Origin: Blepharisma japonicum
Taxonomy: Eukaryota; Ciliophora; Heterotrichea; Heterotrichida; Blepharismidae
Direction of reading: 5' to 3'
NCBI GenBank assembly: GCA_949751835.1
Contig: CATKHK010000135.1
Span: 1 to 64,000, forward strand
Length of the DNA stretch: 64,000 bases
The stretch's first letter is position 1. Each line of letters starts with the position of its first letter. Shown here piece by piece: positions 47,210-57,798 of this stretch. Both the position numbers and the translations under genes were made by a program. A model generated the notes under the pieces. The model searched no databases. It was not told where the DNA came from and was given only the letters and a program-made list of their open reading frames with translations.

Positions 47210-48987
47210 AAATAAACTATTTAATTCTTCTTATATAATTATATATATTTAAATTTATTCTATTAATTATGGCAGGATACTTTATTATAGACATTTCGTC
47301 ACAATGCGTTGAAGAGAAATATTAATTTAAAAAATTGGATGATCTATGTTTGCTACTTTTCTGTTCTAATGGACGGATCAGAATTGCCACATTAACATTT
47401 TGACGGCGACAAATGCTGACACCTGAAATTATCTTTACATCTATTAAAAGATGGAATACTCATGTGATTGCAGCTGCCCTAGCTCATCTCTAAATAATAA
47501 GCAAAGTGGAACTGTGGGAAGATACGTTCAAACAAATATCGAGCAATAATGAAATGAATGTCACTCAATTCAAATTCATTGAGTATAATTGAAGATGGAA
47601 ACCTTGGCAAGCAAGGTTTATTTTATTATCTGAATAAAAATTTTTTGTATATTAAATTTTACTAATAGCATATTACAGCAAATAATCCTTTTTAAATATC
47701 TCTCAACAAAATTCAAACGACATCCTCTCCAGCATGAATGCACTACTGCAGGTACTTTTTGATAGTTCATCCTTTAAAATAATTTCAGGTGTCAACCTTT
47801 TTTTTCATGTAAAAAATTACTGAAATGTTACAATTCCAATCAGTCTATTAAAATTACAAAAATGGCTAATACAGATTATCAATTCTAAACAATCAAACTT
47901 AATCTTACCGTTGTAAGGAAGGAATGGTTATGATATGTAGTCATTGAATCGATAATTTTATTATCCAAAATGTTTCGTCTGAAGCATCCTTATTGAGTGC
48001 TGAATGACAATGATCGAGAAAATGATCATGTATCTGAGTTTATTCGTAAAAAAGAAAAGAATTAATATATTGGTCTCTTTCACCTCACTAAATCTCTTCA
48101 AAAGGCTGATGACTCTGATTTGAATGTGGTGGATTCTGATGAATTTAGAATTTCTTTACCAAGGTCATCAATCTTGATGATGTCAGTTCCCTTTTCTATA
48201 ATTTTAATATATTTTTTGTAAGTTTTTCTCATGATTCGATTTTTTTGTGTTTTTCTTTTAATTGGTTGTGTGCGTATTTTTCTTCAATCAGTGGTAAAAA
48301 ATTTCTATCATCATTTCTTTTTAGATAATAATAAAATCCATAAAACTTCTGAAAATCTAAATTTATAGATATTCCTTGCTATGACAGTTATTTTCAATGC
48401 TCCATATAATCCCAATTTGCATTCATAGAAAGAATAATCAGCTACATAAAAAGCCACTCTAAGAATAATGGAGTTATAATTGAAAGATTAAGAGAGTCCT
48501 GTGATGAAGTTCAGCTGTGGATAATCAGCAATATAAACAATTTAATCCGCTCTATTTTAAAGAAATACGAATTAAAGCAATCATGTGCCATAATTTAGAT
48601 GATTAGATGGATGATCTTTTTAAATTACTTACAAGCAATATTCTGTGCAGCTTTTTTTTCAGACAAGATACAACTGTATCAATGACCTCTTTTGTCAGAG
48701 TAACATGTTCATGCTGTTCATTAGCGATGCATCAAAACCGACAGATGATGTAGAATCGACATGTAAAGCCTCTTCATGGCTTGGGCAGTACCTTGATTAT
48801 TATTTATTGAAGCAATAAGTTTTCAGGAATGGGAATAATTGCAGTGTATCTGCTATATATATTTATTATAGATATAGTTTTTTAATTAAAAAACCCAAAT
48901 TTTTATTTACTAACTGTGATAATATTATATTTAAATTAAATATAAATTTAGGCTTAATTTATGTTTTAAGTGGTAATTAAATAAAAA
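47210..48987. other. 1.8 kb spacer with 300-base element and decayed sequence
   Basis: After the fourth 3' element (47335-47635) comes ~1.2 kb not found elsewhere in the window. Weak plus-strand protein-like text occurs near 47920-48180 (MFRLKHPYWVLNDNDREND in a UGA-Trp frame) and 48420-48600 (IIERLRESCDEVQLWI), broken by stops. I cannot assign a family. The last ~150 bases lead into the Kp15 leader. Confidence 0.4.
47335..47635 (+). repeat. ~300-base conserved 3' element, copy 4
   Basis: As at 33465, with the inverted repeat cactcaa / ttgagt kept except for its outermost base pair. Confidence 0.6.
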
Positions 48988-49023
48988 TACAAAATTTATT
49001 ATTTAAGGCTGTTGAAAATAAAT

Positions 49024-49890
49024 ATGAAACTAGATCAACTTGTTGTAAAAGTTGCTGATCAAAATGAAATTGAATCAAAGTATTTATGATATTGCCCAAT
49101 TAGCCCAAATCCAAAAAACATATATCGTATTAATCTATCTACACAAAAAGTTGACTTTTCTATGACATTATTACATCTCACCCATATTAGGCATTTCCAG
49201 ATTCTCCCAGACAACAATATTTTTGGTGTTAATGTAAATTGATCTCAATACCCATTCACATCAGATGATAGCTTTAACATTCAACCTATAAAGCTTTCAA
49301 AGCATAATGACTTATTTCATATTGATTCTATAGATATAGCCTCGTGCTTTTATGATGACTCAATTTTTCTCTTTGAGCACGGTGATGATTTTTACAGAGA
49401 TTTGATTGAGGAAGGAAATAGCAATTTTTATTGATTTAAAAGATACTCTCTGTCTCAAAAAAGATGAGCGAGCTTAGCTACTCCTTCTTTCTATTCTTTA
49501 ACTTCATGTATTGGATTCAACCAAAAGATTCTCATTTCTGATGGAAGCTCAGGAATATGAGTGTATGATATAATTTTGGACTCTTACAGTCAATTTTGCA
49601 AAAATATTTTTCCAGCAAAATCATCAAAAATATTCATTAAAAATTGTGGAAAAGTATATATAATAAATCAATCGAGTCCTTATTGAATTTACTCTTGTGA
49701 AGGCAATTTATCAGATTGAACTTTTGTTTGTGAATCTAAAAATTCTCTTCGAATGGATTATTCACTAAAATTTTTCTATTATACGTATTATGAAGGATCA
49801 ATTTATCATCTTAGTGATTCCTCTTTATTTAAATTTGATTTGAAAAAGTTAAAGATAACAAAAGTAAATAATTATAGAAAATTGAAATAA
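49024..49890 (+). CDS. Kelch-like propeller protein Kp15 (DQNEIES family)
   Basis: 288 residues with seven UGA Trp codons and none of TGG seen. It groups with Kp9 and Kp10 (MKLDQLVVKVADQNEIESKY). One UGA replaces a CGA Arg codon of its sisters (VNWSQYPF against VNRSQRLF), a simple C-to-T change that is harmless only because UGA is sense. Landmarks: LPDNNIFGVN, SCFYDDSIFLFE, RYSLSQKRW, SCIGFNQKILIS, NCGKVYIIN, CEGNLSDWTF and YYEGSIYHLSDS. Confidence 0.88.
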
Positions 49891-50918
49891 AATGAATGTA
49901 TTAAGCCTTATATTATTATGTGAATTTATGTTAAGCGGAAGCTAGATCAGGCTTGAGTTTATAACTGCTCAGCTGCAGCATTCTATTGCTTCAATTATTC
50001 TATCTAGTTTATAAAAGCAATATATTATTGCCATGAGGCTGAGGAAGATCAGGTTTTAATTTTATGATTTTCTTATAGCAGTCAATTACTTGAATTTATC
50101 TATTTAATTTTATAAGAGCTACTCCTTTATTAAAATAAGTCTCTGGGTATATCAAAAATATTCGTTCCAGGATAAATTGTATACTTGTGAGCTCTAATAA
50201 CCATTTCTGCATAGATATATTTAATATAAAATTTTAAATGCTTAATAACTCGGCTATGACCCTTGATTGATAAGTCTATTTGTTTTATAAAAAGTTTACT
50301 CTTGTGATACAATTTAGTAGATTAAACTTTTCTTCGTGATTTGAAATTTGTTATTAACAACAAAAGCTTATCGTGATATCCTTAAATAATTATTATTGTT
50401 TTGCTCATTAAGGCAAAAAATAATTTCTTTTATATTAGTTTTTCTCGAAGCAGGGTTGTCCTGATAATATAATTCCTCTAAAATTTTTGCTAAAAATGAT
50501 TGGTCATCTAAAAATCCCACATCTAACGCGAAAAAACTGCAAATGGAAAAGCATTGGAGGGAATAACCACGATGACAAGGATTACCCTGCTTTTTGTATG
50601 AAAAAATTATTAAAAGACATTGCTACATGATTGTGTGGCAAGTAGCTAATAAACTAATTTTAATATATAAATTTTTTTTCTTTGCTAAAGCACAATAATA
50701 ACTGTTAAATGAAATAAGAAATATAAAGCATTTAAATCGATATTTGTTGTAAAATGAATAATTATTTTGAGTGAAAAACATTAAAATAAATTTAGTTATA
50801 CTTGTATTTTTTATCATACCAATATTTTCTATAGGTATAGATTAATAAGTATTAAAAGCTACATCCTAGTGCCTATCACCCTTCCATCCTCATATATATT
50901 AATTTTTCGAAGGAAATT
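49891..50918. other. Spacer Kp15-Kp16
   Basis: About 1 kb. The left half resembles the region after Kp10 (gaggaagatcaggttttaatttta near 50040; compare 31530). The right half is unshared AT-rich DNA. No gene found. Confidence 0.45.
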
Positions 50919-50939
50919 TATATTTTGTATAATATAAAT
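50919..50939 (+). promoter_or_regulatory. Leader shared by Kp16 and Kp17
   Basis: The sequence tttgtataatataaat stands directly before both family ATGs (also 52009-52024). Further upstream both have ctatcaccct-c-catcctcat blocks, in Kp16 near 50873-50893 and in Kp17 near 51961-51981. Confidence 0.5.
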
Positions 50940-51809
50940 ATGAAACTTTCACAAAGAATAGACAAGCTTGTTGACCTAAATGAAATTGAATCTAAATATA
51001 TATTTGACATTCAAGAAAACTTACTGAGAAGAATTAATTTATCCTCACTTACAATTGAATTTTCTCAAATTTTACCAAATCCAATTTCTTCATATCAAAT
51101 CTTTGCTATCCCTGATAAAAAAGTATTTGTATCAATTATAGACGATCGAGGAGCAGAAAGTATTTGCCAATATCTCATGATATCAGAAGATGACTTTAGC
51201 ATAAAAGAAATAGATCCACCTCTATGTGAAAAATCTGCTACTGCTCGTTATCTCATTCTTGGATCCTGCTTTTATGATGATTCAATTTTTATATTAAAGC
51301 GTAATAATGGACCCAGGCAAATAGAATTTCACCAGCCTATTTGATTTAATAGATATTGCATCTCACAAGACAGATGGATCAAATTGTGTGCCCTGCCTTT
51401 TGGATTCTTAGTATCATGCATTGGTTTTGATCAAAAGATCATCATTACTGGGCCTGTTCCTGGACTATTAGTTTATGATATAATTTTGGATTCTCATAGT
51501 CAATTTTGCACTGATATTTTTGGTAATGCGCAGCCAAAATGTTTATTTAAAAATTTTGGGAAACTTTATTTAATAAGTTTATCAACGCCATATAGAATGT
51601 ATTCTTGCGATGGCACTTTATCTAAGTGAACTTTTCTAATTGAGACTTCTAGTCAAATATGATTAAGATCATGATTCTACCCATCTAATCAAGTAATTCA
51701 TGAAGGGTCTATATATTACCTTAGTGATTTAGCTTTATATGAATTCGACCTTAAAAAGTTAAAATCAAAAAAAATCAAATCTTATCCTAAGAGTTTAACC
51801 AAAACTTAG
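50940..51809 (+). CDS. Kelch-like propeller protein Kp16 (DQNEIES family)
   Basis: 289 residues, stop TAG, with four UGA and one TGG Trp codons. An in-frame ATG 15 bases upstream exists, but I start at the Met that begins the family motif (MKLSQRIDKLVDLNEIESKY). Here Gln of DQNE is changed to Leu. Strands: IPDKKVFVSII, YLMISEDDFSIK, SCFYDDSIFILK, RYCISQDRW, SCIGFDQKIIITG, LLVYDIILDSHSQF, NFGKLYLIS, CDGTLSKWTF and IHEGSIYYLSDL, with a LYEFDLKKL end. The SEDDFSIKEI segment and ITGP-PG loop set Kp16 and Kp17 apart as a subgroup. Confidence 0.88.
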
Positions 51810-52008
51810 GTAATTAAATAATCATATATTTTAATAAAAAGTTACAAAATTAAATAATTAGATACAAATAATGCTTATTGACTAGTGTAAGTTATAATAA
51901 TGTTAACCTTAGTTATTCTTTTATCTATAAAAATATTTTCTATAGATATAGATTGATAATCCTATCACCCTCGCATCCTCATTTATAAATTTTCGATAAA
52001 ATTTATAC
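51810..52008. other. Spacer Kp16-Kp17
   Basis: About 200 bases, largely a copy of the upstream region of Kp16 with short deletions. Confidence 0.45.
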
Positions 52009-52024
52009 TTTGTATAATATAAAT

Positions 52025-52897
52025 ATGAAACTTTGGCAAAAAATTGACAAGCTTATTGACCTAAATGAAATTGAGTCTAACTATATATTAAGCATACAAG
52101 AAAACTTGGTGAGAAGAATTAATTTATCCTCACTTGAAATTGAATTTTCTCAAATTTTACCAAATCCAATTTCTTTTCCTAAAATCATTCCATTCCCTGA
52201 TAAAAAAGTATTTGTATCAGGTATAAACAATAGCGGAGCAGAAAAAAGTGTTCAATATTTCGTGATGTCAGAAGATGACTTTAGCATAAAAGAAATAGCT
52301 CCACCTCTATGCGAGGAATCTTCTGCTGCTCGCGATCTCACTCTTGGCATCTGCTTTTATGATGATTCAATTTTTATATTAAAGGATTATAGAACATCCA
52401 AGCACATAAAAGTTCGCCAACCTATGTTATTTAATAGATATTGCATCTCGCAAGACAGATGGACCAAATTGTGTCCCCTGCCTTCTGGATTCTTAGCATC
52501 ATGCATTGGATTTGATCAAAAAATCATCATTACTGGGCCTGATCCTGGGCTATTAGTTTATGATATAATTTTGGATTCTTATAGTCGGTTTTGCACTAAT
52601 ATTTTTAATAGCGAGCAACCAACATTTTTATTCAAAAAATCTGGAAAGCTTTACCTATTAACTTTATCAATGCCATATAGAATTTACTCTTGTGATGGCG
52701 TTTTATCCAAGTGAACTTTTCTGCTTGAGACTTCTCGTACAATATGAGAACAAGGATGGTTCTACGACAGATCTTATATAGTAATTCGCGAAGGATCAAT
52801 TTATTACCTTAGGCACTGAGCTTTATACGAATTCGACCTTAAAAAGTTAAAATCAAACAAAATACAGTCTTATCATGAGAGCGTAACTAAAATTTAG
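52025..52897 (+). CDS. Kelch-like propeller protein Kp17 (DQNEIES family)
   Basis: 290 residues, stop TAG, with three UGA and three TGG Trp codons. Tandem copy of Kp16, 215 bases downstream. Differences gather in the N-terminal third (WQKIDKLIDLNEIESNYILS) and in the loops before RYCISQDRW, while the blade-3 DNA is almost the same. The last blade has IREGSIYYLRH-W-ALYEFDL with UGA. The upstream in-frame ATG (MYNIN prefix) is present here too, so a five-residue longer protein cannot be excluded for either copy. Confidence 0.88.
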
Positions 52898-52980
52898 ATA
52901 ATAAATTATCTTTGATTAAGTGATTAAAATAATTTAAGTATATAGTAGAAATTCTATCTAATAAATAATTTTAAATAATT

Positions 52981-53871
52981 ATGAGATTACGCCAAATATT
53001 CGATGATGCAATTGACCAAAATGAAATTGAATCAAAATACCTATGATATCGCCTTAGTAGCTACCCACCCATATCCGTGAATCGGCTTGATCTCTCTACA
53101 CTTACAATTGATCTTTCCCAAACCTTATCAGATCTTATCTACATTAAGCACTGTCAGCCTCTTCCAAATAACAAAGTTTTTGGTCTTAGTATAGATTGAT
53201 CAGTATTAGAGTTTGATCCCCAGTACCTTTTCATATCAGATGATAATTTCAAAATTAAAGCTCTTGAGCCGCCACATAACGAAGAAATTTACGCGCATAA
53301 TTCAGTCATTACAGTCTCATGCTTTTACAATAATTCAATTTTTCTTTATGAGCATGACTGAGACTCTCCTCAAGTGGATGGTAGCTGCCTTCATTGATTT
53401 GGAAAATTTGATACCTTGCAAAAGAGATGGACTAAACTAACACCTCTTCCTTTCACTTTTCCAACTTCATTTGTAGGCTATAATCAAAAAATCCTTATTG
53501 TTGGGGATACACTTGGAATATTAGTGTATGATATAATTTTGGATTCTTATAGTAAATTTTGTATGGATAAATTTAATGAAGACCCACCAAAGATGCTTAT
53601 AAAAAATGATGGGAAAATTTATTTGATAAGTTTATCGCAACCATATTGAATTTATTCTTGTGATGGTAATTTATTAGATTGGACTTTACTTTTTAAATCA
53701 GAAGTTCCACTGTTTAATGATTTCAAATATCAATTTGGTTTAGAGATGTCTAATTATCTTTATTATGTGTACTATGAAGGCTCTATTTATTTTCCTAGTG
53801 AATACTCTTTATTTAGATTTGATTTGAAAGAGCTAAAACTAAGAAAAATTAAGGACCTTAATAAGAACTAA
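52981..53871 (+). CDS. Kelch-like propeller protein Kp18 (DQNEIES family)
   Basis: 296 residues with five UGA and two TGG Trp codons, only 83 bases after Kp17. Motif MRLRQIFDDAIDQNEIESKY. It stands between subgroups: LPNNKVFGLSID and FISDDNFKIK recall Kp9, while VGDTLGILVYDIILDSYS recalls Kp16. The blade-2 signature is SCFYNNSIFLYE. There is a longer loop before the last blade (about 8 residues more than in Kp9). Ends YFPSEYSLFRFDLKEL. Confidence 0.88.
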
Positions 53872-54555
53872 ATAAAAATCAGACATTTAAATTATATATA
53901 TTAATTATAATTCTTTCTATTAGGCAATATTCTTAATATCACCCTAAATCTCTACTTCATTTTCTATAGCATCTTGCTATCTTAACTCTATCATAAAATA
54001 TTTAAAATTGCAATTAAATAAAATGACAATAATTGACTTTCTCATTAAGAGTATTTAGATAATGGACGAGCAAAATTGCTTTTTACTGAAATATTATCCA
54101 AAATTGCTGTCCTAGGAAGCACATTGCTGAGAGATGAAAGAATATTTGGCATAAATCATAAATGATTTGCTCATCTCTAGCAATAATAAGGATTCAGGAA
54201 ATAAAACTTAAAGGAGAATCAAATTTGTCATAGGTTTAATAAATTCAATAATAAGCAACCTATAGATTTAATTAAACACAATTTATGGCTAAGGCTTTTT
54301 AAATTAATATTAAGAGCAGCATGTCTTTGTAACTGATTATTTTGAGTAATTTCTAAATTTTAAAGTATAATTATATAGAAAAATGTTAACGTTTCATTTA
54401 TTGATGTAAAACCTTAAAAAAATTAGAATTATTAATCACTTGCTATTCCATATATTAAAATTTCTAGCAATTATTTGACATGCATATGAATTTTGATAAT
54501 AGCTCTCCTTTAAGTAATAAAATTTTAAGACTATTTTGTTGAAATAAAATAAAAA
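53872..54555. other. Spacer after Kp18
   Basis: About 680 AT-rich bases. No gene or repeat recognised. Confidence 0.4.
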
Positions 54556-54715
54556 CTATTGATAAAGCTAGATCATAACGAGGTTGAATCAAAATACTTA
54601 TGGAATCATCCTAAAATTATATCAATCAGCTATATAAACAGAGTTAATCTGTTCTCTGGCAATTGATTTTTCTCAGAACTTACCAAATATCATTTACACT
54701 CTACACAATTTGTGA
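54556..54715 (+). pseudogene. Fragment of a Kelch-like gene 5' end
   Basis: Plus-strand bases read the family start in shifting frames: gataaagct..gatcataacgag, gttgaatcaaaatactta, tggaatcat, then aacagagttaatct and attgatttttctca. These match the DKA-DQNE-VESKYLW ... RINL ... IDFS section of family members. The fragment ends just before Kp19, so Kp19 may have landed in an older gene. Confidence 0.6.
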
Positions 54716-54736
54716 AAAGTGTTGATTAAAAATAAT

Positions 54737-55534
54737 ATGAAGTTAAACCAAATATTTGATCCAAAATTAGATCAAAACGACATCGAAGAGCAATATATAT
54801 GGAGTCTTGAGAAGATAGCGATATCTAAAAACATACTTCGAATTAATTTGTCAACTTTAAAGATAAATCGTTCTTTTAAGAAGTCATACTTATCTCAAAT
54901 GTATATCACTCACTATACAGCTCTACCAAATAATCAATTTTTTGGGCGATTTATATTAGAAAATCAAGGTATATCTTATCTATTTATATCAGATGAAAAT
55001 TCAGACATAAAAATAATAGAAACTAAAGAAGAAGCCCATGGTGCTACATATACTTTTGCCTCTTGCTTTTATGATGACTCAATTTATGTTTTTAGAGATA
55101 AAAGATGTGCTAAAAGATATATAATGCCAGAAAATAGATGAATAAGCTTAACAAATATCCGAGCCATCCCAAAATCATGCATTGGATTCAACCAAAAAAT
55201 TTTAATAACTGATTATGATTCGAATATTTTATTATATGATATTATGTTAGATTCCTATAGTAATGATTTGCCACTTGCAAGAGACGATGGGCAAATAATG
55301 GTTAAGCACGAAGGGAAAATTTATTCAATTGGTTTAAATTGTTTTAAATCGATAAAATATTGCTTTGGTCCTTTTTCAGATTGAAATTCAGTACGCTTTT
55401 CTTATAAGAAAGAAGTTGACTTTAATTTGTGTTTTTATGTGTATTTGAAAGGATCAATTTATTATCTTAAATATAGAGCTTTATATAAGTTTTCACTGAA
55501 GACATTTAAAGAAAAAATCTTGATAGCTATTTAA
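54737..55534 (+). CDS. Kelch-like propeller protein Kp19 (DQNEIES family)
   Basis: 265 residues with two UGA and one TGG Trp codons. An ATG 18 bases upstream is in frame, but the family motif (MKLNQIFDPKLDQNDIEEQY) starts at 54737 and the twin gene Kp21 has no such extension. Here DQNEIES becomes DQNDIEE. Landmarks: LPNNQFFGRF, LFISDENSDIK, SCFYDDSIYVFR, RYIMPENRW, SCIGFNQKILIT, LYDIMLDSYS, HEGKIYSIG, FGPFSDWNS and LKGSIYYLK. Among the shortest complete members, with a smaller blade 2. Confidence 0.87.
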
Positions 55535-56440
55535 ATAATAAAGATAGAAATTATTTAAATTTACTAAGCATAAACCTTAAATTGCATGGTTAATGTCATC
55601 TAGCACATCAAAATTTTAATAAGTCTCCCCTAATAATACTTTTATTAGGGAAGCAAGTAGTTCTATCTAAAATTTATCTATCACATCATTCTTAGCATAG
55701 TGTTTCTAGTTAGCTCATTCACGTTCTTCCATTGATGTAACTTATCATTACATCTTTTTCTATGATCCGAATTTCATTCCTTTAAAATTTTTCCTGAACA
55801 GATTGCGTTTAAATTTTCAAAAAAACTATTCTTTTGAAATAGTAAAAGCTCTACAGATGCATATGGATGCATGCTGTGCATCATTGGATTTTATCATTAT
55901 TATCATCTTCAAATTATGAGATAAATATCATACAGGTAAATAGCGACCAATTAATAATTCTAGTGAAAATAAATTTGACAAGTCAAAATAAATAAAAAAT
56001 TTAGGAAGCACTAGAATGCAATGATTAATGTTAAGCAATCTTAGGGCATTTACTAAAAGTTAAATTCTATTTATTTTAATAAATTTTTAGTCTACTATAT
56101 TTTCTTAATTATGAATTTAACCCCCCATTTCTACTCAAGAGAAAAAATATACTTTTTGATAAGTTTTATGGTCTTATTTTAATTAATTGCATAAAATTAA
56201 AAGAGAAATAACAAATTTTTATCATTATAAAGTATCTAAAATTTATCTTATCATCCTTAGCATAGAGTTTTTGATTTACTAATTATCTTCTTCCATTGAT
56301 GCATCTTATCTTTATACCTATTTCTATAATGCGAATTTTATTCCTTTAAATTTTTGTTTAATAGATTGTGCAAAAAAATAATATGGAATTTTATATTTTT
56401 CAAATATTCAAAAAGTGCAATTCAACAGATACATATGGAT
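55535..56440. other. 3' flank of Kp19
   Basis: About 900 non-coding AT-rich bases, matched by 61078-61980. It contains an inverted repeat near 55625-55655 (ctcccctaataat and attaggg-ag) that is kept in the other copy (61169-61197). Confidence 0.5.
55624..55656. terminator. Stem-loop after Kp19, kept after Kp21
   Basis: tcccctaataat and attattaggg-like arms (cccctaata / tattagggg minus one base) flank a short loop with acttt. It lies ~95 bases after the stop in both duplicates. Terminator or 3'-end role is an inference; it may be conserved only by recent duplication. Confidence 0.3.
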
Positions 56441-56830
56441 TTATGCTCAGCACAATTTGATTTTATATAATCATATATTAAAACGGCGAGAGCTCCAGTT
56501 TGACTTTATCTTATACAAATTTTTTTCATTTTCATCAAGAATACAGCCACAGCTAAATAAAGGAGTTGGAGCTAAAAAGAGTAATATATCTGATATCATC
56601 TGTGAGTAATAAAGCCAAAAATCAAGCATAAGTAAAATCCTTAATAGGCATGTTGTCATTCCGAGATAAATTAGCCGCATAATTTTCCTCATCTTTCACC
56701 CACCTTTTTGTTTGGGCTTAATTATGCACCCGGCTAAAAATAAGAAGACAATACTAAATTCTGATACTAAAATACTGATAACTACAAAGTCGAGCCTTGA
56801 TTCTCGGTCTTTCCAATCATTATCAATTTA
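56441..56830 (-). pseudogene. Fragment of a multi-pass membrane protein gene
   Basis: The minus strand is open for ~129 codons (stop TAA at 56441). Two or three hydrophobic segments are visible: FVVISILVSEFSIVFLFLAG, a basic loop KPKQKGGW-KMRKIMR, then LGMTTCLLRILLMLDFWLYY and ILLFLAPTPLFSC. The first ATG is internal at 56692, and the open part upstream lacks a start. It borders the end of the Kp19 duplication at ~56475. The topology might fit a TOM1/THH1-type seven-helix protein, but similarity is too weak to claim. Probably a gene truncated by rearrangement. Confidence 0.4.
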
Positions 56831-57798
56831 TTTTTTTATTTTGATTCAATTTGTTTGATCGACAGCTTTAATAGCAATTTAGCCTTGTTTCATATTAAAT
56901 AGTTGTAATATATTTGATAGAAATTTATTATATAGAAAAATTAAATACTATCACCCAACAAATAATAGCAAGGATTTGCACATATTTTTAATATTATAAT
57001 TATTGTATCTTTCAATGTATAAATTAATTGAATAATCTTTTATATCGAGATTTTCAGACTTTGTCTGAGTTTTCTAAAAAATTGATATTCCGTAAACCGT
57101 TTAATAGTCTAAGAATATTGCCCCAGGAAGAGCTAATAGAAGCCAGAAGAGGTGATCTTCTTGCAAATAAAATTATCCTATCAAATACGAGAGAAATCTG
57201 GGCATCAACTGTAAAATTTAATAACAAGAATAGCAAACCACTTAAAAAATAGTATTAAATCATCATATTCATCTTAATCAACAAGCCTGATTTTAATTTT
57301 TATCTGATTAAAAGAGATGTTGAAGATAAGAATTTAATATCCAATAATTCAATTATTGTAAAGAATCGCTCAAGAGCAAAGAACACTAAATTATGTGTGC
57401 AAATAAATTTTTGCTGCAAGGTTTTAATTAATTGGTTATTCGAGATTTCAGGGATAATTTATTCGATTTTATTTTTGTAAACCTCTTTATCAACTGCATT
57501 TATTAATATGATAAATTAATTTGTTTAACTATAAAAAGAGTTATTAGTCAGTCTAGTGTTTGTGTAGAAAAAGGTATTATTTTTATAGCGAAATTCGATG
57601 CGAGAAATGGAAAAACTGTATTTTAACCAGTTGGTTTGTTAAAGGATAGTTGAATTCAAACCAAAAATCTAATGAATTAAGGAGAGTTAATTAGAACTAA
57701 TGAAATTTCTACCTTTTACATGAAGACACAAGCTTCCCAAGTTTTCACTTGAATTTGATTCAGATGCTGACAGCTTGAATTCATATAACTCTGATTCT
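56831..57798. other. Spacer with short frames
   Basis: Nearly 1 kb. A 70-codon plus frame (57028-57252; FQTLSEFSKKLIFRKPFNS, then EARRGDLLANKIILSN) lacks an ATG and looks like a relic of a host gene I cannot name. The rest is AT-rich. Confidence 0.4.

Larger units (their letters stand above)
46025..47635 (+). repeat. Kelch duplication unit 4 (contains Kp14)
   Basis: Directly abuts unit 3. Its 5' spacer is the shortest of the four through several small deletions. Confidence 0.75.
54737..56475 (+). repeat. 1.7 kb duplication, copy 1 (Kp19 and 3' flank)
   Basis: Nearly the same as 60280-62015. The match starts at or just before the ATG and runs ~900 bases beyond the gene before ending near 56475. 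In the first ~240 bases of the 3' flank I count fewer than ten differences. Confidence 0.85.

Noticed and set aside
47640-48850. PiggyBac-like or other transposase relic
   Set aside because: Only vague text and no catalytic triad or terminal repeats could be seen; left as unassigned decayed sequence.
50925-52039. Longer starts (MYNIN prefix) for Kp16 and Kp17
   Set aside because: The prefix is in the shared leader and absent from other members; the family motif begins at the second Met. Not excluded, but less likely.
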